Below, in pieces: positions 15,529-24,224 of a stretch of DNA of 49,556 nucleotides (positions are counted from its first letter, which is position 1; each line of letters opens with the position of its first letter). The position numbers and the translations under genes were made by a program. Location of the stretch: NCBI GenBank assembly GCA_905182485.1, contig CAJJBO010000034.1:1-49556 (forward strand), in the 5' to 3' direction. The notes under the pieces are model-generated. The model saw only the letters and a list, made by a program, of their open reading frames with translations, had not been told where the DNA came from and searched no databases. Source of the DNA: an uncultured Luminiphilus sp. (lineage in GTDB: Bacteria > Pseudomonadota > Gammaproteobacteria > Pseudomonadales > Halieaceae).

Positions 15529-16896
15529 ATGACATTTTTTTCGTTTTGTCGACTGACAGCCCTAGTGACACTGGCGATGTTCGCCACGGTGTTAATCGAT
15601 CGCACGGCTCCGTCGGTCTTGATCTCGCAGGCTGTTGCCCAAGACGAAAAAAAGGAACCGCGTGAAACGCGTCGCACGCCTGCATTGCGTAACAAGGTTT
15701 ACGAGCGGCTAGCAGAAGCGCAAGTGCTGGCTGAAGAGAAGAATTATATCGGTGCTAAAGAGATCCTCGATGACATGATCTCTGAAGAGGGCAAGCGTGC
15801 ACTTAACAGCTATGAGTTGGCTAACGTTTACAACCTGCAAGCTTTCCTCAGCTACTCCAAAGAAGATTATCAGGGCTCATTGCGCTACTACGAGCTCGTA
15901 ATTGCGCAGCCTGATATCCCCCTGGCGATGGAGATTAATACCCGATTCACGGTAGCGCAGCTTTATTTTGTACAAGAAAAGTGGCGCCAGGGTATCGATG
16001 CGCTCCTAGTCTGGTTTAATTTAAACGAGAAACCCAACGCCGGTGCTTATGTTTTGTTGGCGCAAGGCTATTACCAAGTCAAAGACTATAATTTGGCCCT
16101 TCAGAATGTGGAAACCGCGATCTCTATGCACGAAGTCGAGGGTAAGTTGCCCAAAGAGCAGTGGTATAACTTGGCGCGATTCCTCTATTTTGATAAAGAG
16201 GATTACGACTCAGCACTGAACGTGTTGAATACATTGATCATCTACTACCCGAAGAAGCAATACTGGATTCAGGCCTCTCATCTTTATGGTGAGAAAAAAG
16301 ATGAAACCCGGCAGTTGGCGCTGATGGAAGCCGCTTATGAGCAGGGATTCTTAGATCGCAGCAGCGAGCTGGTCACCATGGCCTACCTATATCTCAACGC
16401 AGAGGCGCCTTATTACGCGGGTTCAGTGATTCAGAAAGGCCTAGATGAAGAACTTGTCGAGGAGAAATCCAAGAACTACGAGCTTGCCGGTAGCGCTTGG
16501 GCGCAGGCGAGAGAAGTCGAGAAATCGATTCCCATGATGGAAAAGGCGGCAGCTAAGTCTGACGAGGGCGAGTTATACGTGCGCCTGGGCAATGTCTACC
16601 TTGACGGCGACCAGTTTGCGAAGGCCGCCGAGTCAGTTCAGAAGGGCTTGAAGCGTGGCGGTGTGAAGCGTCCGGACCAAGCTAGGCTGGTGCTCGGCAT
16701 GTCCTACTTCAATATGGGCGAATACAACAAGGCCAGACGCGCGTTCCGGGATGCTGGAAAGGACGAGCGGTCTGAAAAGTACTCGAAGCAGTGGATCAAA
16801 TACATTGCGAGTGAGGAACAGCGTCAGATTCGAGCTGCAGAAAGATATTTTCTAATTGCTGACAACGCATGGGTAGGAAAAGAAAAAGGGGCCTAA
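15529..16896 (+). CDS. Secreted TPR-repeat protein, last gene of TonB operon
   Basis: A 455-residue protein with a signal peptide (membrane-like LTALVTLAMFATVLI, cleavage probably near AVAQ-DEKK, residue 37). Several helical repeats of tetratricopeptide type follow, for example LANVYNLQAFLSYSKEDYQG and LGNVYLDGDQFAKAAESVQK. It should be periplasmic and act as a scaffold; TPR proteins accompany DUF3450/TtpC-type TonB operons in other marine gammaproteobacteria. The ATG at 15529 (GAAAGG ribosome site, 8 nt spacing) was preferred because it places the signal peptide first; a GTG at 15451 would overlap tonB. Its TAA lies in the loop of the terminator that ends the operon. Confidence 0.85.
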   Translation: MTFFSFCRLTALVTLAMFATVLIDRTAPSVLISQAVAQDEKKEPRETRRTPALRNKVYERLAEAQVLAEEKNYIGAKEILDDMISEEGKRALNSYELANVYNLQAFLSYSKEDYQGSLRYYELVIAQPDIPLAMEINTRFTVAQLYFVQEKWRQGIDALLVWFNLNEKPNAGAYVLLAQGYYQVKDYNLALQNVETAISMHEVEGKLPKEQWYNLARFLYFDKEDYDSALNVLNTLIIYYPKKQYWIQASHLYGEKKDETRQLALMEAAYEQGFLDRSSELVTMAYLYLNAEAPYYAGSVIQKGLDEELVEEKSKNYELAGSAWAQAREVEKSIPMMEKAAAKSDEGELYVRLGNVYLDGDQFAKAAESVQKGLKRGGVKRPDQARLVLGMSYFNMGEYNKARRAFRDAGKDERSEKYSKQWIKYIASEEQRQIRAAERYFLIADNAWVGKEKGA

Positions 16897-16908
16897 AGGC
16901 CCCTTTTT
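16883..16908 (+). terminator. Rho-independent terminator of the TonB operon
   Basis: AAAAAGGGGCC (16883-16893), loop TAAA, GGCCCCTTTTT (16898-16908): an 11-bp perfect stem with a T run. The stop codon of the TPR gene (16894-16896) lies inside the loop. The symmetric A/T flanks could also terminate leftward transcription. Confidence 0.92.
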
Positions 16909-17032
16909 AGTTGTTGTCGCGATGTCATGACGCCGCTGACTGTGAGACTGCTACTCCCTTAGGCAAGATAATATGCCCTATCTCCTGCTGATGCCCTAAA
17001 TAGCATGGTGCAGGTGAGCGTGAGTAACGTAG

Positions 17033-17051
17033 CCGGGAAGCGTCTTCCCGG
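17033..17051. other. GC-rich hairpin after the cold-shock gene
   Basis: CCGGGAAG-CGT-CTTCCCGG, an 8-bp perfect stem, lies just downstream of the leftward csp stop. No T run follows on either strand. It may stabilise the csp mRNA 3' end or be a weak terminator. Confidence 0.4.
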
Positions 17052-17059
17052 CGAAGAGC

Positions 17060-17266
17060 CTACTGCGGGTTGACGTTTTCCGCTTGAGGGCCTTTTTGGC
17101 CGTCTGTGACAGTGAACTCAACCTTCTGGCCGTCGGTCAGGGTCTTGAATCCGTCACCTTGAATAGCGCTGAAGTGTACAAAGACATCCGGCCCGTCTTC
17201 TTGTGCGATAAATCCATAGCCTTTGGTCTCATTGAACCACTTCACGGTACCCGTTACTGTTGACAT
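17060..17266 (-). CDS. CspA-family cold-shock protein
   Basis: A 68-residue single-domain RNA/DNA chaperone. RNP1 (KGYGFIAQ) and RNP2 (VFVHFSAI) are both intact, in the normal order of the five-stranded OB fold. It starts [12 protein letters not shown]; the ATG at 17264-17266 has AAGGTAG about 9 nt upstream and is preferred over an in-frame ATG six codons earlier. It binds single-stranded nucleic acid and prevents mRNA secondary structure. Which of the csp paralogues this is cannot be told. Confidence 0.95.
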   Translation of the reverse strand: MSTVTGTVKWFNETKGYGFIAQEDGPDVFVHFSAIQGDGFKTLTDGQKVEFTVTDGQKGPQAENVNPQ

Positions 17267-17334
17267 GTTTTCTACTACCTTCATTAATGATTTCTTACGT
17301 GTCCTTGCGGACTGTTATGCTCGGCGTTCACCCT

Positions 17335-17340
17335 ATTATA
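17335..17340 (-). promoter_or_regulatory. Predicted -10 of the cold-shock gene
   Basis: On the minus strand a perfect TATAAT lies about 70 nt upstream of the csp start codon. The -35 region is weak. The leader of about 60 nt is shorter than the 150-nt cspA leader of E. coli. Confidence 0.45.
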
Positions 17341-17371
17341 GCCCGAAGACGGTAATAATGGCTCAGCGACA

Positions 17372-17437
17372 AGCGCGCTGGATCTTCCCAGCCCCTGCAG
17401 TGTAGCACTCTGTAGCGCCCGCGCAGGTGCTTTTTTT
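17372..17437 (+). ncRNA. Possible small RNA with its own terminator (rightward)
   Basis: Between csp and pyk, both leftward genes, there is a rightward terminator-like structure: GCGCC (17415-17419), loop, GGTGC (17426-17430), then T7 (17431-17437). Two further small hairpins precede it: GCTGG/CCAGC at 17377-17392 and AGTG/CACT at 17399-17409. No coding gene on the plus strand could use this terminator. The 5' end is a guess; no clear promoter is seen. This is weak evidence, given for checking. Confidence 0.25.
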
Positions 17438-17471
17438 GTCAGTTTAGGCACTGTATTTGGGTAATTTGAGG

Positions 17472-18939
17472 TTATTTAACCGGCAAAATCTTCATGAGAT
17501 CGGTTTTACCGGCTTCACCCTGTGTGCTGCCCATGGTCATGAGGATAAAGTCCCCCCGGGAGAGAAATCCACCATCGACCAAAAACTCAACGGTCCGCGC
17601 CTCGAGGTCCTGAGGCGAAAAAGCAGCAAAATCAAAAAATAACGGGATGACACCGCGGCATAATGCGAGTCGTTGCAAGGTGTCAGGCCTTCGGCTTAAG
17701 GCGAAGATCGGTAAACCAGAGCTCAATCGAGACATCATCGTCGGCGTAGTGCCCCGCTCGGTGAGGCAGGCGAGACCGCGGACTTCAGGGAAATGATTGG
17801 CGCCATACATTGCGGATAAGGCAATGGCTTCCTGAGGGCTGGAGAATTCTCTGTCCGCGCGATATCGAGAGGTGCGTGCAACCGGGTGTTGTTCAGCCCC
17901 TAATGCCGCGTCGGCCATCGCTGACACCACCTCTACTGGAAACGCACCCACCGCGGTTTCGGCCTGACAACATAACGGCGTCCGTGCCGTCGAGCACAGC
18001 GTTGGCAACGTCAAATACCTCGGCACGTGTCGGCATAGAGCTGCTGATCATCGATTCCATCATCTGGGTAGCGGTGATGACCATTCGATCGCGTTTTCGG
18101 GTCGTAGAAATTAAATTCTTCTGAATGCCGATGAGCTGTGCATCACCCACTTCGACGCCTAAGTCGCCGCGAGCGACCATGACACCGTCACTGGCATCGA
18201 TAATGTTATTCAGTAGAGCCGTATCGGCGACTACCTCCGCACGCTCTATTTTCGCGATAATGGCAGGGTGAACATTTTGGTCTGCCAACAGCTGTCGCGC
18301 TTCTTGGATATCGGCGGCGCTTGAAACAAACGAAACGGCAACAAAGTCCGGTTCGATATCGGGCATTGCACGGATGTCGTCTAAGTCCTTTTCCGTTAAT
18401 GCGGGCGCCGCTAATCCACCCCCTAATTTGTTAACGCCTTTGCGTGCGCTCAGGCGGCCGCCGACCACGACAGTGCAGTTGACCTCAGTTTGGCTGACAT
18501 CATCCACCCGTAAGCGCAACTTACCGTCATCGAGCAACAGGACATCGTCTTGTTCGACACTCGAGGGTAATGCTTTGTATTCGACACAGACGCCCCGATG
18601 ATCTCCGGCATCTGGCGCGATCGTCAGGCTCAATTGGAAAGGGTCTCCTGCCTGCAGATCTACGGCGCCGTCTGCAAACCCGGCGATGCGGATTTTTGGC
18701 CCTTGCAGGTCCGCCAGAATACCGACGTAACGACCATGATGCCGAGCCTGTCGTCTGATGTGCTGGGCGACTTGGATATGATCTGACTGCGCCCCATGGC
18801 TGAAGTTCAAGCGAAACACATCTACGCCGGCACTCAGTAGGCGGCCAATCATGTCTTGGTTACTACTGCCAGGCCCTACGGTCGCCACTATTTTCGTGCG
18901 ACGCAGTGACTTTGATTTATGAGCCTTTTTAGCCGTCAC
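17472..18939 (-). pseudogene. pyk: Pyruvate kinase gene with one frameshift
   Basis: The reading frame from the ATG at 18939 encodes a pyruvate kinase (PEP + ADP to pyruvate + ATP): KIVATVGPGSS, FRLNFSHG, ILADLQGPKIR, AKIERAEV, MVARGDLGVEVG and the PTRAEVFDVANAVLDGTDAV active-site region. At GTDAVMLS the frame is lost. The remaining C-terminal domain continues in another frame as AETAVGAFPVEVVSAMADAA through to the stop at 17472. Deleting one base of the CC at 17963-17964 joins the two into a full-length protein of about 488 residues. Nothing else in the gene looks decayed, so this is either a recent mutation or a base-call error. A second pyruvate kinase elsewhere cannot be excluded. Confidence 0.88.
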
Positions 18940-19069
18940 GATATTACCTGTCTCTCCATGTTTTCGCCGCTGTGGTGCTTCAGGGTACTGTTCATATACA
19001 TCCTACAGTCCACTCGTTACGCGCAAACGCGGCATTGTGGTCAGGTCACCCTTGCGAACCTAAGCAAGT

Positions 19070-19085
19070 TAAACTGCGCAGTTTA
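19070..19085. promoter_or_regulatory. 16-bp perfect palindrome upstream of pyk
   Basis: TAAACTGCGCAGTTTA is fully symmetric. It lies in the 289-nt divergent gap between pyk (leftward, start 18939) and the small HTH-like gene (rightward, start 19229). It does not match the HexR site known from central-carbon genes. A minus-strand TATAAT lies at 19178-19183, so the site would be downstream of that start. The rest of the gap shows no gene. Confidence 0.4.
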
Positions 19086-19228
19086 TGATGCCTGCTCTTT
19101 GCGTCGCGAGAATTTCGTTAGAGTATGGCAGGATGAAGGGTGCTGGTGCTATGTCACAATACCGCACCCACTCGTTTATTATACCGCTCACCACGGCCCT
19201 ATTTTGCAACCTACTCACTCGATGAACC

Positions 19229-19564
19229 ATGCCGAATCCCGATACCAGAAGCCCTAACCCGCCCGTGGGGTATGCCTGCGACTGCACGTTATCGCGGCGC
19301 CAGCAAATCGAGCTCGTCGCTGAATTTCATGTGCACCGTATTCGCCCCTCGCGTATCGCTTATCGGTTGGGAATCGATATTGCGGAGGTAGAGGCTTGGT
19401 TATCTGGCGAGCAGGACGAGCAGCAATTTCAGCTCTTGATGACCTCACATAGACGGCGGAAATACCAAATGCAGCTGCATCGAGCCGACCGGCTGCGTGG
19501 TCAAAAAGCGTACGAAATGAGGGTGGCGGCAAAAAAAGACCTGCAGCAAGGCAATACGGTATAG
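19229..19564 (+). CDS. Small hypothetical protein with HTH-like segment
   Basis: A 111-residue basic protein that I cannot assign to a named family. Residues 22-60 (RRQQIELVAEFHVHRIRPSR, then IAYRLGIDIAEVEAWLSG) have the spacing of a helix-turn-helix of the homeodomain-like or transposase-resolvase type, with the second helix starting at IAYRLG. The C-terminal half is highly charged and rich in arginine and lysine, as in a nucleic-acid binding protein. Two cysteines sit near the N terminus (YACDCTL). It lies just before the NTF2-like gene in the same direction. Could be a small regulator; no proof. Confidence 0.6.
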   Translation: MPNPDTRSPNPPVGYACDCTLSRRQQIELVAEFHVHRIRPSRIAYRLGIDIAEVEAWLSGEQDEQQFQLLMTSHRRRKYQMQLHRADRLRGQKAYEMRVAAKKDLQQGNTV

Positions 19565-19613
19565 ATTGGCTGTCGGCTTCAGTGAGTTGCGATAGCGTAG
19601 AACAGGGAGTTTC

Positions 19614-20015
19614 ATGAGCGACACGACGGTAGATGCAATTGATCAGTGGCATCAGATGATGGCGACGGGACGTTACGATGGGCTTCAGGAGCTCTTGTCA
19701 CGCGATTGTGTGTTTTGGTCGCCAGTCGTGCACACGCCACAGCGGGGCCGAGATATCACATTAATGTACCTGACTGCAGCTGGGCAGGTGTTTGATACGG
19801 ACTTTCGTTATGTCCGTGAAATCAGAAGCGCTGATACCGCGGTACTCGAATTTGAATGCAGTGTGGATGACATTCAGGTCAATGGCATCGACATGATCCA
19901 AGTGGACAATAACCAGATCATCGATTTTAAAGTCATGATCCGCCCCTTGCAGGCCGTGAATAAGATTCATGAGAAAATGATGGCGATGTTGGCGCAAGCC
20001 AAGGCGGCATCTTAA
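19614..20015 (+). CDS. NTF2-like / SnoaL-fold protein
   Basis: A 133-residue protein with the pattern of the nuclear transport factor 2-like superfamily. An N-terminal helix (AIDQWHQMMATGRYDGLQEL) is followed by LLSRDCVFWSPVVHTPQRG, where the H and preceding residues line the cone-shaped pocket, and by beta strands ending in DNNQIIDFKVMIRPLQAVN. Members are isomerases, hydrolases or ligand-binding proteins; the substrate cannot be read off. The start ATG has CAGGGAG 6-12 nt upstream. It lies before ubiX with a 52-nt gap. Confidence 0.8.
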   Translation: MSDTTVDAIDQWHQMMATGRYDGLQELLSRDCVFWSPVVHTPQRGRDITLMYLTAAGQVFDTDFRYVREIRSADTAVLEFECSVDDIQVNGIDMIQVDNNQIIDFKVMIRPLQAVNKIHEKMMAMLAQAKAAS

Positions 20016-20067
20016 ACGAAAGCGTGCGCGGATTTGCCTCGCTCAATGACGATCGCCAATAGGAGCA

Positions 20068-20634
20068 ATGTTGTTGGACAGACTGATTATTGGCATTAGT
20101 GGTGCGTCGGGTGTTCAGTACGGCGTCCGGGCACTTGAGCTATTGCAAGCACTGCCTATCGAAACGCATTTGATCATGAGCAAATCTGCTGAATTAACAG
20201 TGCATCATGAACTGGATTGCTCTGTCGACGAAATCAAAGCATTAGCAGACGTGTATCACCCCGTGCGCAATGTGGGCGCTTCCGTTGCCAGTGGTTCGTT
20301 TCAAACGCGTGGGATGCTGCTGGCGCCCTGCTCTATCCGGACACTCGGCGAAATTACCACAGGCGTGACCTCTTCTTTGCTGACGCGGGCGGCTGATGTC
20401 ATCTTGAAGGAGCGTCGCCGGCTGGTCTTGATGGTCAGAGAAACCCCGCTGCACCTCGGGCACCTTCGCAATATGGTTGCCGTGACTGAAATGGGTGCCG
20501 TGGTTGCGCCGCCGGTCCCCGCATTTTACGCAAAACCAGATTCGGTCGACGCCATGGTGACACAAAGTGTGGCGCGAGCATTGGATCTTTTTGATATCAC
20601 CTTACCTGAGACGCATCGCTGGACTGAATCTTGA
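20068..20634 (+). CDS. ubiX: Flavin prenyltransferase UbiX
   Basis: A 188-residue flavoprotein that attaches a dimethylallyl group to FMN to make prenyl-FMN, the cofactor of the UbiD decarboxylase in ubiquinone synthesis. The N-terminal motif [20 protein letters not shown], the central [19 protein letters not shown] and the [20 protein letters not shown] segment are diagnostic. Ribosome site AGGAG is 3-7 nt before the ATG. ubiD is not in this window. The next gene starts inside its stop codon region. Confidence 0.94.
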   Translation: MLLDRLIIGISGASGVQYGVRALELLQALPIETHLIMSKSAELTVHHELDCSVDEIKALADVYHPVRNVGASVASGSFQTRGMLLAPCSIRTLGEITTGVTSSLLTRAADVILKERRRLVLMVRETPLHLGHLRNMVAVTEMGAVVAPPVPAFYAKPDSVDAMVTQSVARALDLFDITLPETHRWTES

Positions 20635-21869
20635 AGGTTCGGCTCGACCGATGGCGCCAGCAGTCATTGGCGTGGCTGGTCTTTTTTGTCATCGTCGTTG
20701 ACTTGATTGGTTTTGGTATTGTGATTCCTATCCTGCCCTTTCTGTCGCCTCAACTGGGCGGTGGTAACGATGACATCGCGTTTATTCTGGTCAGCTATAG
20801 CGTTGCCGCGGCTTTTTTTGCGCCGGTGTGGGGACGCTTGTCCGATCGTGTCGGTCGGCGCCGCATTCTAGGCATTTGTTTGCTGGGTGGCGCAGCATCG
20901 CACTTTTTGCTGGCGGCCTCAGACTCACTTTGGATGGTGTATTTGGCGCGAGCTGTTGCGGGTGTGATGGCGGGGAGCGTGCCCGTTGCCACGGCAGTGA
21001 TTGCAGATGCGAGCTCTCCTGATCAGCGTTCGCGTGCCATGGGACTGATCGGCCGCGCGTTTGGTGTGGGACTGATCCTGGGTCCCGTGATCGGTGGTTT
21101 GTTAGCGCGTAATGACAACGATTTTGCTTTGCCCTGTATCGTAGCTGGAGTGTTATCAGTCATTGCTGCGTTGATGACGTTTACGTTATTGCCCGCGAGC
21201 CAGCCGCAGCGACCTGATGAGGGAGACGCGCCGACATCGATCTCACTACTTCAGATAGTGCAGCGTTCTGGTTTCTTTTTATTTATCGCTCAGTTTTGCC
21301 TTCACACCTGCGCCGTCAGCGCGGCTATTTATTTGTTTCCACTATGGGTCGCCGACGGACATGGCTGGCAAGCTCGGGAGGTCGGTCTGTTTTTTGGGTT
21401 AGTGGGTGTGGTGATGATTGTGACTCAAGGTAATGTTCTGGGAAGAATGACTGATCGATTTGGTAATGTCGGAGTGCTGCGGGGCGCGGCGCTTCTCTTC
21501 AGTGCATCCCTATTACTGTCGGGCTGGGTCTCTGGCATTTGGGCAATGACTTTAGTGAGCCTCTGTGTTTTTTCGTCGGCAACCCTTTGTTTGCCCATAT
21601 TGAATACGATTGCTAGCCATTTGGTGACGCCGTCATGGCGAGGCCAATTCTTTGGAATGACCGCGTCTTCCTCTGCTGTTGGCAGAGTGCTGGGCCCACT
21701 CATTGCCGCGGTATTGCTGGCGTACAGTGGTTTTGCCATGGCGTGGACGGGCATGGGGCTCCTGGTCAGTTTGATTGTGATTTGGTCACTAACTGATGGG
21801 GCCCGTTTGGAGTTTGCGGCAACGCAAAACATTTCAGAGTCAGCTCAGCCGCTTGCGAGAGACGCATGA
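20631..21869 (+). CDS. MFS transporter, TetA/DHA1-like
   Basis: A 412-residue protein with twelve likely membrane helices. The first helix, [18 protein letters not shown], matches the TetA-type drug:H+ antiporter 12-TMS group. The loop after helix 2 has the MFS motif [12 protein letters not shown], and motif C-like [12 protein letters not shown] is in helix 5. It starts with TTG overlapping the ubiX stop (4 nt), so it is probably co-transcribed. Its substrate is unknown; TetA-like does not imply tetracycline resistance. Confidence 0.87.
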   Translation: MKVRLDRWRQQSLAWLVFFVIVVDLIGFGIVIPILPFLSPQLGGGNDDIAFILVSYSVAAAFFAPVWGRLSDRVGRRRILGICLLGGAASHFLLAASDSLWMVYLARAVAGVMAGSVPVATAVIADASSPDQRSRAMGLIGRAFGVGLILGPVIGGLLARNDNDFALPCIVAGVLSVIAALMTFTLLPASQPQRPDEGDAPTSISLLQIVQRSGFFLFIAQFCLHTCAVSAAIYLFPLWVADGHGWQAREVGLFFGLVGVVMIVTQGNVLGRMTDRFGNVGVLRGAALLFSASLLLSGWVSGIWAMTLVSLCVFSSATLCLPILNTIASHLVTPSWRGQFFGMTASSSAVGRVLGPLIAAVLLAYSGFAMAWTGMGLLVSLIVIWSLTDGARLEFAATQNISESAQPLARDA

Positions 21870-22837
21870 AGCAAAAATGTGTTGTGGCGCTGTCCCTACC
21901 CAACGAACTGCTTGCTCGTTTAGCCGAACACTATGAGGTGCTGCCTTGGACCGAGGCTCAGGCAATATCCGAAGCTGAGCTCGTGAATCGGCTTCCCGGT
22001 GCGCAGGGCTTGCTCTGTACGCTGACCTCCCCCGTGACACCTGCCATGATTAACGCCGCCGATCAGCTTAAAGTGATTTCCACCATCTCAGTGGGTGTGG
22101 ATCATATTGATCTGCTGGCCGCATCAAGAGCTGCAATACCCGTTGGTCATACCCCGGGCGTGCTCGTTGATAGCACGGCTGATCTAACGCTTGCGTTGAT
22201 GTTAGCGGTGACGCGGCGAGTTGCTGAAGCGGATCGTTGGATTCGTTCAGGCCATTGGACGGACGGTTGGCAGTCGGATCTGTTACTGGGCACCGATATC
22301 AGTCAGGCGACCATTGGGATAGTGGGTCTAGGCCCAATTGGGGAGGCGGTGGTAACCCGACTCAAAGGGTTTGGGTGTCGGGTCTTAACGTGGAATCGCA
22401 CCCCAAAACAGGTAGCCGGTACCGAGCCGGTTGCGTTGGATGCACTGTTTGCTCAATCTGATATGGTCTCCCTGCACACCGCGCTGACTCAGGAGACAAC
22501 GCACATCGCTAGTCGAGCGCGGTTAGCCAGTATGCCCTCGGGTTCGTCACTCATTAACACTGGGCGCGGCCTGCTTGTCGACGAAGCAGCGCTGATTGAT
22601 GAGGTGCAATCTGGTCGACTCAAGGCCGGCTTAGACGTTTTTGTCAACGAGCCATTACCCGTTGACCACCCCTTTAAAAGGCTGGATAACGTGGTGGTGT
22701 TGCCTCATGTGGGCAGTGCCACAGCGGCTACACGTGACGCAATGGTGGCACGCGCATTCGGCAACTTGCACGCAGGCCTGGCAGGCCAGCGTGTTCCGTT
22801 TTGTGCCAACCCAGAGGTGTATGAAGTCGAGGGTTAA
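21866..22837 (+). CDS. D-2-hydroxyacid dehydrogenase (glyoxylate/hydroxypyruvate reductase-like)
   Basis: A 323-residue NAD(P)-dependent dehydrogenase of the D-isomer-specific family. The cofactor-binding GIVGLGPIGEAVVTRL is central, followed by catalytic arginine in NTGRGLLVDEAAL, glutamate in DVFVNEPLP and histidine in VLPHVGSAT. The arginine after the Rossmann strand (WNRTP) suggests a preference for NADPH. The similarity is greatest to glyoxylate/hydroxypyruvate reductases (GhrB/GRHPR), but 2-ketogluconate reductases are close. ATGA overlap with the MFS gene. Its stop overlaps the stop of the convergent DUF4136 gene by 4 nt. Confidence 0.88.
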   Translation: MKQKCVVALSLPNELLARLAEHYEVLPWTEAQAISEAELVNRLPGAQGLLCTLTSPVTPAMINAADQLKVISTISVGVDHIDLLAASRAAIPVGHTPGVLVDSTADLTLALMLAVTRRVAEADRWIRSGHWTDGWQSDLLLGTDISQATIGIVGLGPIGEAVVTRLKGFGCRVLTWNRTPKQVAGTEPVALDALFAQSDMVSLHTALTQETTHIASRARLASMPSGSSLINTGRGLLVDEAALIDEVQSGRLKAGLDVFVNEPLPVDHPFKRLDNVVVLPHVGSATAATRDAMVARAFGNLHAGLAGQRVPFCANPEVYEVEG

Positions 22838-23436
22838 CGGCCTTTTACATCGGGCAGTGGTCGAAACGCCTTTGCTAGGCCGCGCTGCAGTTTAGTGCGC
22901 ACCTTCTCCAAGTCAGGTTGATTCCTGTTTTCTACCACCTGACTGACACTGGCAGACCATGTCGGTGCCAAGTTAATACCGTCTTCAAATAACAACATTA
23001 GGCTGGCGATTTCTCGGGGTCCACTGAGTGCGTAGGTGTTGTCGATGATGGCTTGGTCAGGATTACGGTTGATCACCGCGGTGGTGGCACCGAAGTCAGG
23101 GGCAGTCTCGGTCGTTCCTCCCTCCAGAGCAGCGCGTAATTCGTAACTGACCACGAAATCACCCCCGCTCTCCTTGTAGCGGTAACCTTTTTTATCCAGC
23201 TCGCTCATCACAACGGCTCTGATCGTGCTCGATAGCTGATAAAAACCATCTAACGAACCGGACATGCCGGTGGGGATGTCCGATTTCCAGCTGAAAGAGT
23301 CATACCCTTTTGCTGCGAAACGGTCCGCGGGCATTGTGTCGACCTGCATGGTGGTACACGCGAGCAGGCCCATGCTGAGTAAGCCTAAGGCGCCGCGTTG
23401 AAGGAATAATGTCCAACTCATCGTGGTATTCATCAT
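22834..23436 (-). CDS. DUF4136 lipoprotein
   Basis: A 200-residue outer-envelope lipoprotein. The signal sequence ends in a lipobox LLAC with lipidated C27, so it would be a substrate of Lgt. The mature part has the DUF4136 pattern: an early FSW near residue 49 (GYDSFSWKSDIP), a helix with IRAVVMSELDKKGYRY, and FVVSYELRA. The function of the family is unknown. The ATG at 23434-23436 has GAGGAG 11 nt before it; a longer in-frame extension upstream overlaps the permease gene and was rejected. Confidence 0.82.
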   Translation of the reverse strand: MMNTTMSWTLFLQRGALGLLSMGLLACTTMQVDTMPADRFAAKGYDSFSWKSDIPTGMSGSLDGFYQLSSTIRAVVMSELDKKGYRYKESGGDFVVSYELRAALEGGTTETAPDFGATTAVINRNPDQAIIDNTYALSGPREIASLMLLFEDGINLAPTWSASVSQVVENRNQPDLEKVRTKLQRGLAKAFRPLPDVKGR

Positions 23437-23462
23437 GCTCTCAGTGCTCCTCAGAACCGTTA

Positions 23463-24221
23463 TCAAGTGAACCATATCAGCTTCACGATCATGACCGCGA
23501 TAGCAATAATGACTAGGGCACGAATCACTGGCTCTCCTCCGGCGAGGGTGAGCCTGGCCCCTAACCAACCGCCCACGCCGTTGCCCACTGCCATGACACC
23601 GCCGATCCACCACAGCAACTCCAGCTGGTTGCCAAATACAAATAGTGCGGAAAGGGTATAGAGGAGGATGATAAAGACCTTGTGGATGTTGGCTGTGACC
23701 AGGCTGAGTCCGAGCACCCGATGTAAAATGGGTAACAAAATGAATCCCATTCCAATTTGAATAAAGCCACCCCAGAACCCCGCTAGTACCATCAGTCCAT
23801 GCCCGGCTAGTAAGCGCTTCCGAGAAGGCTTTAGCGTGGCGTTGCTTTCCTGAGAGCCTGCATTGGTGAGTATGAGGATCAGCACCAAGGCCATGACACC
23901 GGCTAGGACAATATTAAATGCCTCTACCGAAATAGTGACGCCCAATAATGCCCCTGCAATGGCACCGGGAACGGCACATACTGCCAGCGACAGGACTAAA
24001 CGCAGCTCAGGGACGCCGTGTCGCAAGTAAGTCAGACAGGCACTGATGTTCTGCGCCACTATGGGCAGTCGATTGGTGCCGTTAGCAACAGGACCGGGCA
24101 CACCGAGGAACATCATGATCGGCACCGTGATGATGGAGCCGCCACCTGCCATAACGTTAATAAAGCCAGCGACAATGCCCGCTAAAATAAGCGCTGCATA
24201 CTCCCAAAGTGCTAGGTCCAT
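23463..24221 (-). CDS. TauE/SafE family permease (DUF81)
   Basis: A 252-residue inner-membrane protein with seven to eight membrane helices in two repeats. The family-typical GIVAGFINVMAGGGSIITVP is in the first helix and FWGGFIQIGMGFILLP opens the second repeat. Relatives export sulfite, sulfoacetate or other organic anions. The start lies 3 nt from the end of the glutathione reductase gene, which is read in the same direction, so the pair is probably co-transcribed and may be linked by thiol/sulfur chemistry. Substrate not determined. Confidence 0.87.
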   Translation of the reverse strand: MDLALWEYAALILAGIVAGFINVMAGGGSIITVPIMMFLGVPGPVANGTNRLPIVAQNISACLTYLRHGVPELRLVLSLAVCAVPGAIAGALLGVTISVEAFNIVLAGVMALVLILILTNAGSQESNATLKPSRKRLLAGHGLMVLAGFWGGFIQIGMGFILLPILHRVLGLSLVTANIHKVFIILLYTLSALFVFGNQLELLWWIGGVMAVGNGVGGWLGARLTLAGGEPVIRALVIIAIAVMIVKLIWFT

Positions 24222-24224
24222 GTC

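Noticed and set aside
17933-17990. Programmed frameshift in pyruvate kinase
   Set aside because: No slippery heptamer or stimulatory structure seen, and no known case in this family; mutation or base error is simpler.
20631-21869. Tetracycline resistance determinant
   Set aside because: Only superfamily-level similarity to TetA; location in a ubiX operon gives no support for drug resistance.
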